From CBDHEY01 sp965262305 (GTDB lineage Bacteria > Pseudomonadota > Gammaproteobacteria > Pseudomonadales > Cellvibrionaceae), in contig CBDHEY010000002.1 of the NCBI GenBank assembly GCA_965262305.1, positions 496,001 through 560,000 of the forward strand: a stretch of 64,000 nucleotides of DNA, read 5' to 3'. Shown piece after piece: positions 62,573 to 64,000 of this stretch; the stretch's first letter is position 1; the number at the start of each line of letters is the position of its first letter. Under the pieces are notes generated by a model, which did no database searches, had not been told where the DNA came from, and saw nothing but the letters and a program-made list of their open reading frames with translations. Position numbers and translations under genes: made by a program.

Positions 62573-64000
62573 ATGACGGAGCATAAATCTATACCCTCAG
62601 TATCTGTTAACTATGCCAGCAATGGCAGCTCAAAGAAATCGAATGAGTTGGGCATGCGCGTGATGCAAGAGCGTGCTTACGAAAAACGTGGTGAACAATA
62701 TCTTTTAATTAAGTCTCCACCTGCTTCTGGTAAAAGCCGCGCCCTCATGTTTATTGCTTTGGATAAGCTGAACAATCAGGGGGTTAAAAAAGCCATTGTT
62801 GTTGTGCCTGAAAAATCAATTGGTTCAAGCTTTAACAATGAGCCACTGACAAAATACGGTTTTTATTGGGATTGGGAAGTTGTACCGAAATGGAATCTTT
62901 GTAATGCACCAGGTGAAGATGGCGGCAAGGTTAATTCTGTTAAAGCGTTTCTTGATAGTGATGATCAGGTACTGGTTTGTACGCATGCGACCTTCCGTTT
63001 TGCAGTAGACCGCTTTGGCGTTCCCGCCTTTGATGGCTGCCTGATAGCAGTTGATGAATTCCACCATGTTAGTGCTAATCCAGATAACAAACTTGGTGCG
63101 CATCTAGGCGATTTTATTACACGAGACAAAGTTCATGTAGTCGCCATGACAGGCTCGTACTTTCGCGGTGATGCTGAGGCTGTTCTTTCTCCTGAAGATG
63201 AAGCTAACTTTGAAACAGTAACTTATACCTATTATGAGCAGCTTAATGGCTATGAATATTTAAAGTCGCTGGACATTGGCTACTACTTTTATTCAAGTGG
63301 CGATTATACGCACGAGATTAGAGAAGTCCTCGATCCATCAGAAAAGACCATTGTGCATATACCTCATCCAGCGTCGAGAGAAAGTCAAAAAGACAAGTAT
63401 TCTGAAGTCGAACGCATTTTCTCAGCACTAGGCGATTGGGAAGGCTCCGATGACGATACTGGCTTTCAGCTAATTAGAACGAGCGAAGGAAAACTGATTA
63501 AGGTTGCTGATTTGGTGGATGATGACCCAAAGCGTGACAAGGTATCAGCCGCGCTCAAGCGTCCAGAGGCCAAATCGAACAGAGATTTTGTTGATGTGAT
63601 TATCGCGCTCGGCATGGCGAAAGAAGGTTTCGACTGGGTGTGGTGTGAACATGCGCTGACGGTTGGCTATCGTTCCAGCCTTACCGAAATCATACAAATT
63701 ATTGGTCGTGCAACCCGTGATGCTGAAGGTAAAACGCGGGCTCGTTTCACCAACCTGATTGCCGAGCCTGATGCATCGGAAGAAGCGGTTACTGATGCAG
63801 TGAACGACACCCTTAAAGCCATCGCTGCCAGCCTTCTTATGGAGCAGGTGCTTACGCCTAAATTTAACTTTACTCCGAAAACACCAACCAGTGGCCCACA
63901 AGAAGGCTTTGATTATGGTGAAGAAGGTTATAACCCGAAGGGGAACAATATTGGTTTTAACGAAGAAACAGGCCAGTTCCAAATCGAGATTAATGGTTTG
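62573..64000 (+). CDS. Superfamily 2 DEAD/DEAH-type helicase (partial, runs off window)
   Basis: 476 codons are visible, open to the end of the window. Motifs are Walker A SPPASGKS (48-55), motif II DEFH (161-164), motif III-like AMTGSYF (191-197), and motif VI QIIGRATR (375-382). The ATG at 62573 is two bases after the methyltransferase stop. The helicase belongs to the group seen in restriction and defence operons, where it moves along or unwinds foreign DNA. A nuclease domain or gene may follow outside the window. Confidence 0.87.
   Translation, partial: MTEHKSIPSVSVNYASNGSSKKSNELGMRVMQERAYEKRGEQYLLIKSPPASGKSRALMFIALDKLNNQGVKKAIVVVPEKSIGSSFNNEPLTKYGFYWDWEVVPKWNLCNAPGEDGGKVNSVKAFLDSDDQVLVCTHATFRFAVDRFGVPAFDGCLIAVDEFHHVSANPDNKLGAHLGDFITRDKVHVVAMTGSYFRGDAEAVLSPEDEANFETVTYTYYEQLNGYEYLKSLDIGYYFYSSGDYTHEIREVLDPSEKTIVHIPHPASRESQKDKYSEVERIFSALGDWEGSDDDTGFQLIRTSEGKLIKVADLVDDDPKRDKVSAALKRPEAKSNRDFVDVIIALGMAKEGFDWVWCEHALTVGYRSSLTEIIQIIGRATRDAEGKTRARFTNLIAEPDASEEAVTDAVNDTLKAIAASLLMEQVLTPKFNFTPKTPTSGPQEGFDYGEEGYNPKGNNIGFNEETGQFQIEINGL

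Noticed and set aside
1..64000. CRISPR arrays, tRNA, rRNA and complete insertion sequences
   Set aside because: I looked for regular spaced repeats, cloverleaf-like sequence and transposase genes and found none by eye; a covariance-model scan would be needed to exclude small RNAs.

Overview
The window is a 64 kb piece of an AT-rich (roughly 40% GC by eye) Gram-negative chromosome. Two TonB-dependent receptors, several lipoproteins, a GspG pseudopilin, CioAB-type cytochrome bd, a DksA paralogue, an Mrp-type Na+/H+ antiporter and a large secreted CBM/lectin-like protein fit a marine, probably polysaccharide-degrading gammaproteobacterium. The order Cellvibrionales is my guess from gene content only. 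No rRNA, tRNA or CRISPR array was found. TTG and GTG starts are frequent and several are supported by good ribosome-binding sites.

Positions 3.4-15.6 kb form the most coherent block: a metal (zinc) starvation cluster. It holds an AztABC-like zinc ABC transporter preceded by a tiny membrane protein, a COG0523 GTPase, a conserved hypothetical, a DUF1289 protein, a PepSY membrane protein with a TonB-dependent siderophore-type receptor, an ACR3/SBF-type exporter with a flavoprotein that ends in a Cys-rich tail, and a DksA paralogue that has lost two of its four zinc-finger cysteines. Four copies of an operator-like palindrome, ATATGA-N4-TCATAT, lie in front of these genes (3515, 6416, 8601, 15552). 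A fifth pair of the same half-sites with a 14-base spacer lies in front of the flavoprotein. I infer a Zur-type repressor; its gene is not in the window.

Positions 15.8-30.8 kb carry regulatory and stress modules: a two-PAS histidine kinase with a single-domain response regulator, a CNNM/CorC-like transporter, a BlaI/BlaR1-like pair facing a second TonB receptor, an AraC regulator facing an NmrA-like protein, a metallopeptidase with a lipoprotein, a TetR/peroxiredoxin/short-chain dehydrogenase group with a clear operator, and an ECF sigma/anti-sigma pair next to a YceI protein. Positions 31-44.6 kb hold secreted and respiratory genes: a CBM/beta-helix/lectin protein, a Cys-rich lipase-like protein with its neighbour, a di-heme cytochrome c peroxidase, cydAB with a GbsR/MarR regulator, an orphan GspG, and a lipoprotein haloalkane-dehalogenase-like hydrolase divergent from a LysR gene.

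Positions 45.1-52.5 kb are a nine-gene Mrp-like antiporter operon that ends in a strong bidirectional terminator. It lacks a full-length MrpA and instead has three NuoL/M/N-like subunits and an MrpA-tail/MrpB fusion. After a probably frameshifted lipoprotein gene, a membrane-bound AraC regulator and ilvD, the region from about 57 kb looks accessory: an inverted repeat, vapBC, a replication-initiator-like fragment, then a defence-type operon (XRE regulator, MmeI-like DNA methyltransferase, superfamily 2 helicase) that runs off the end of the window.
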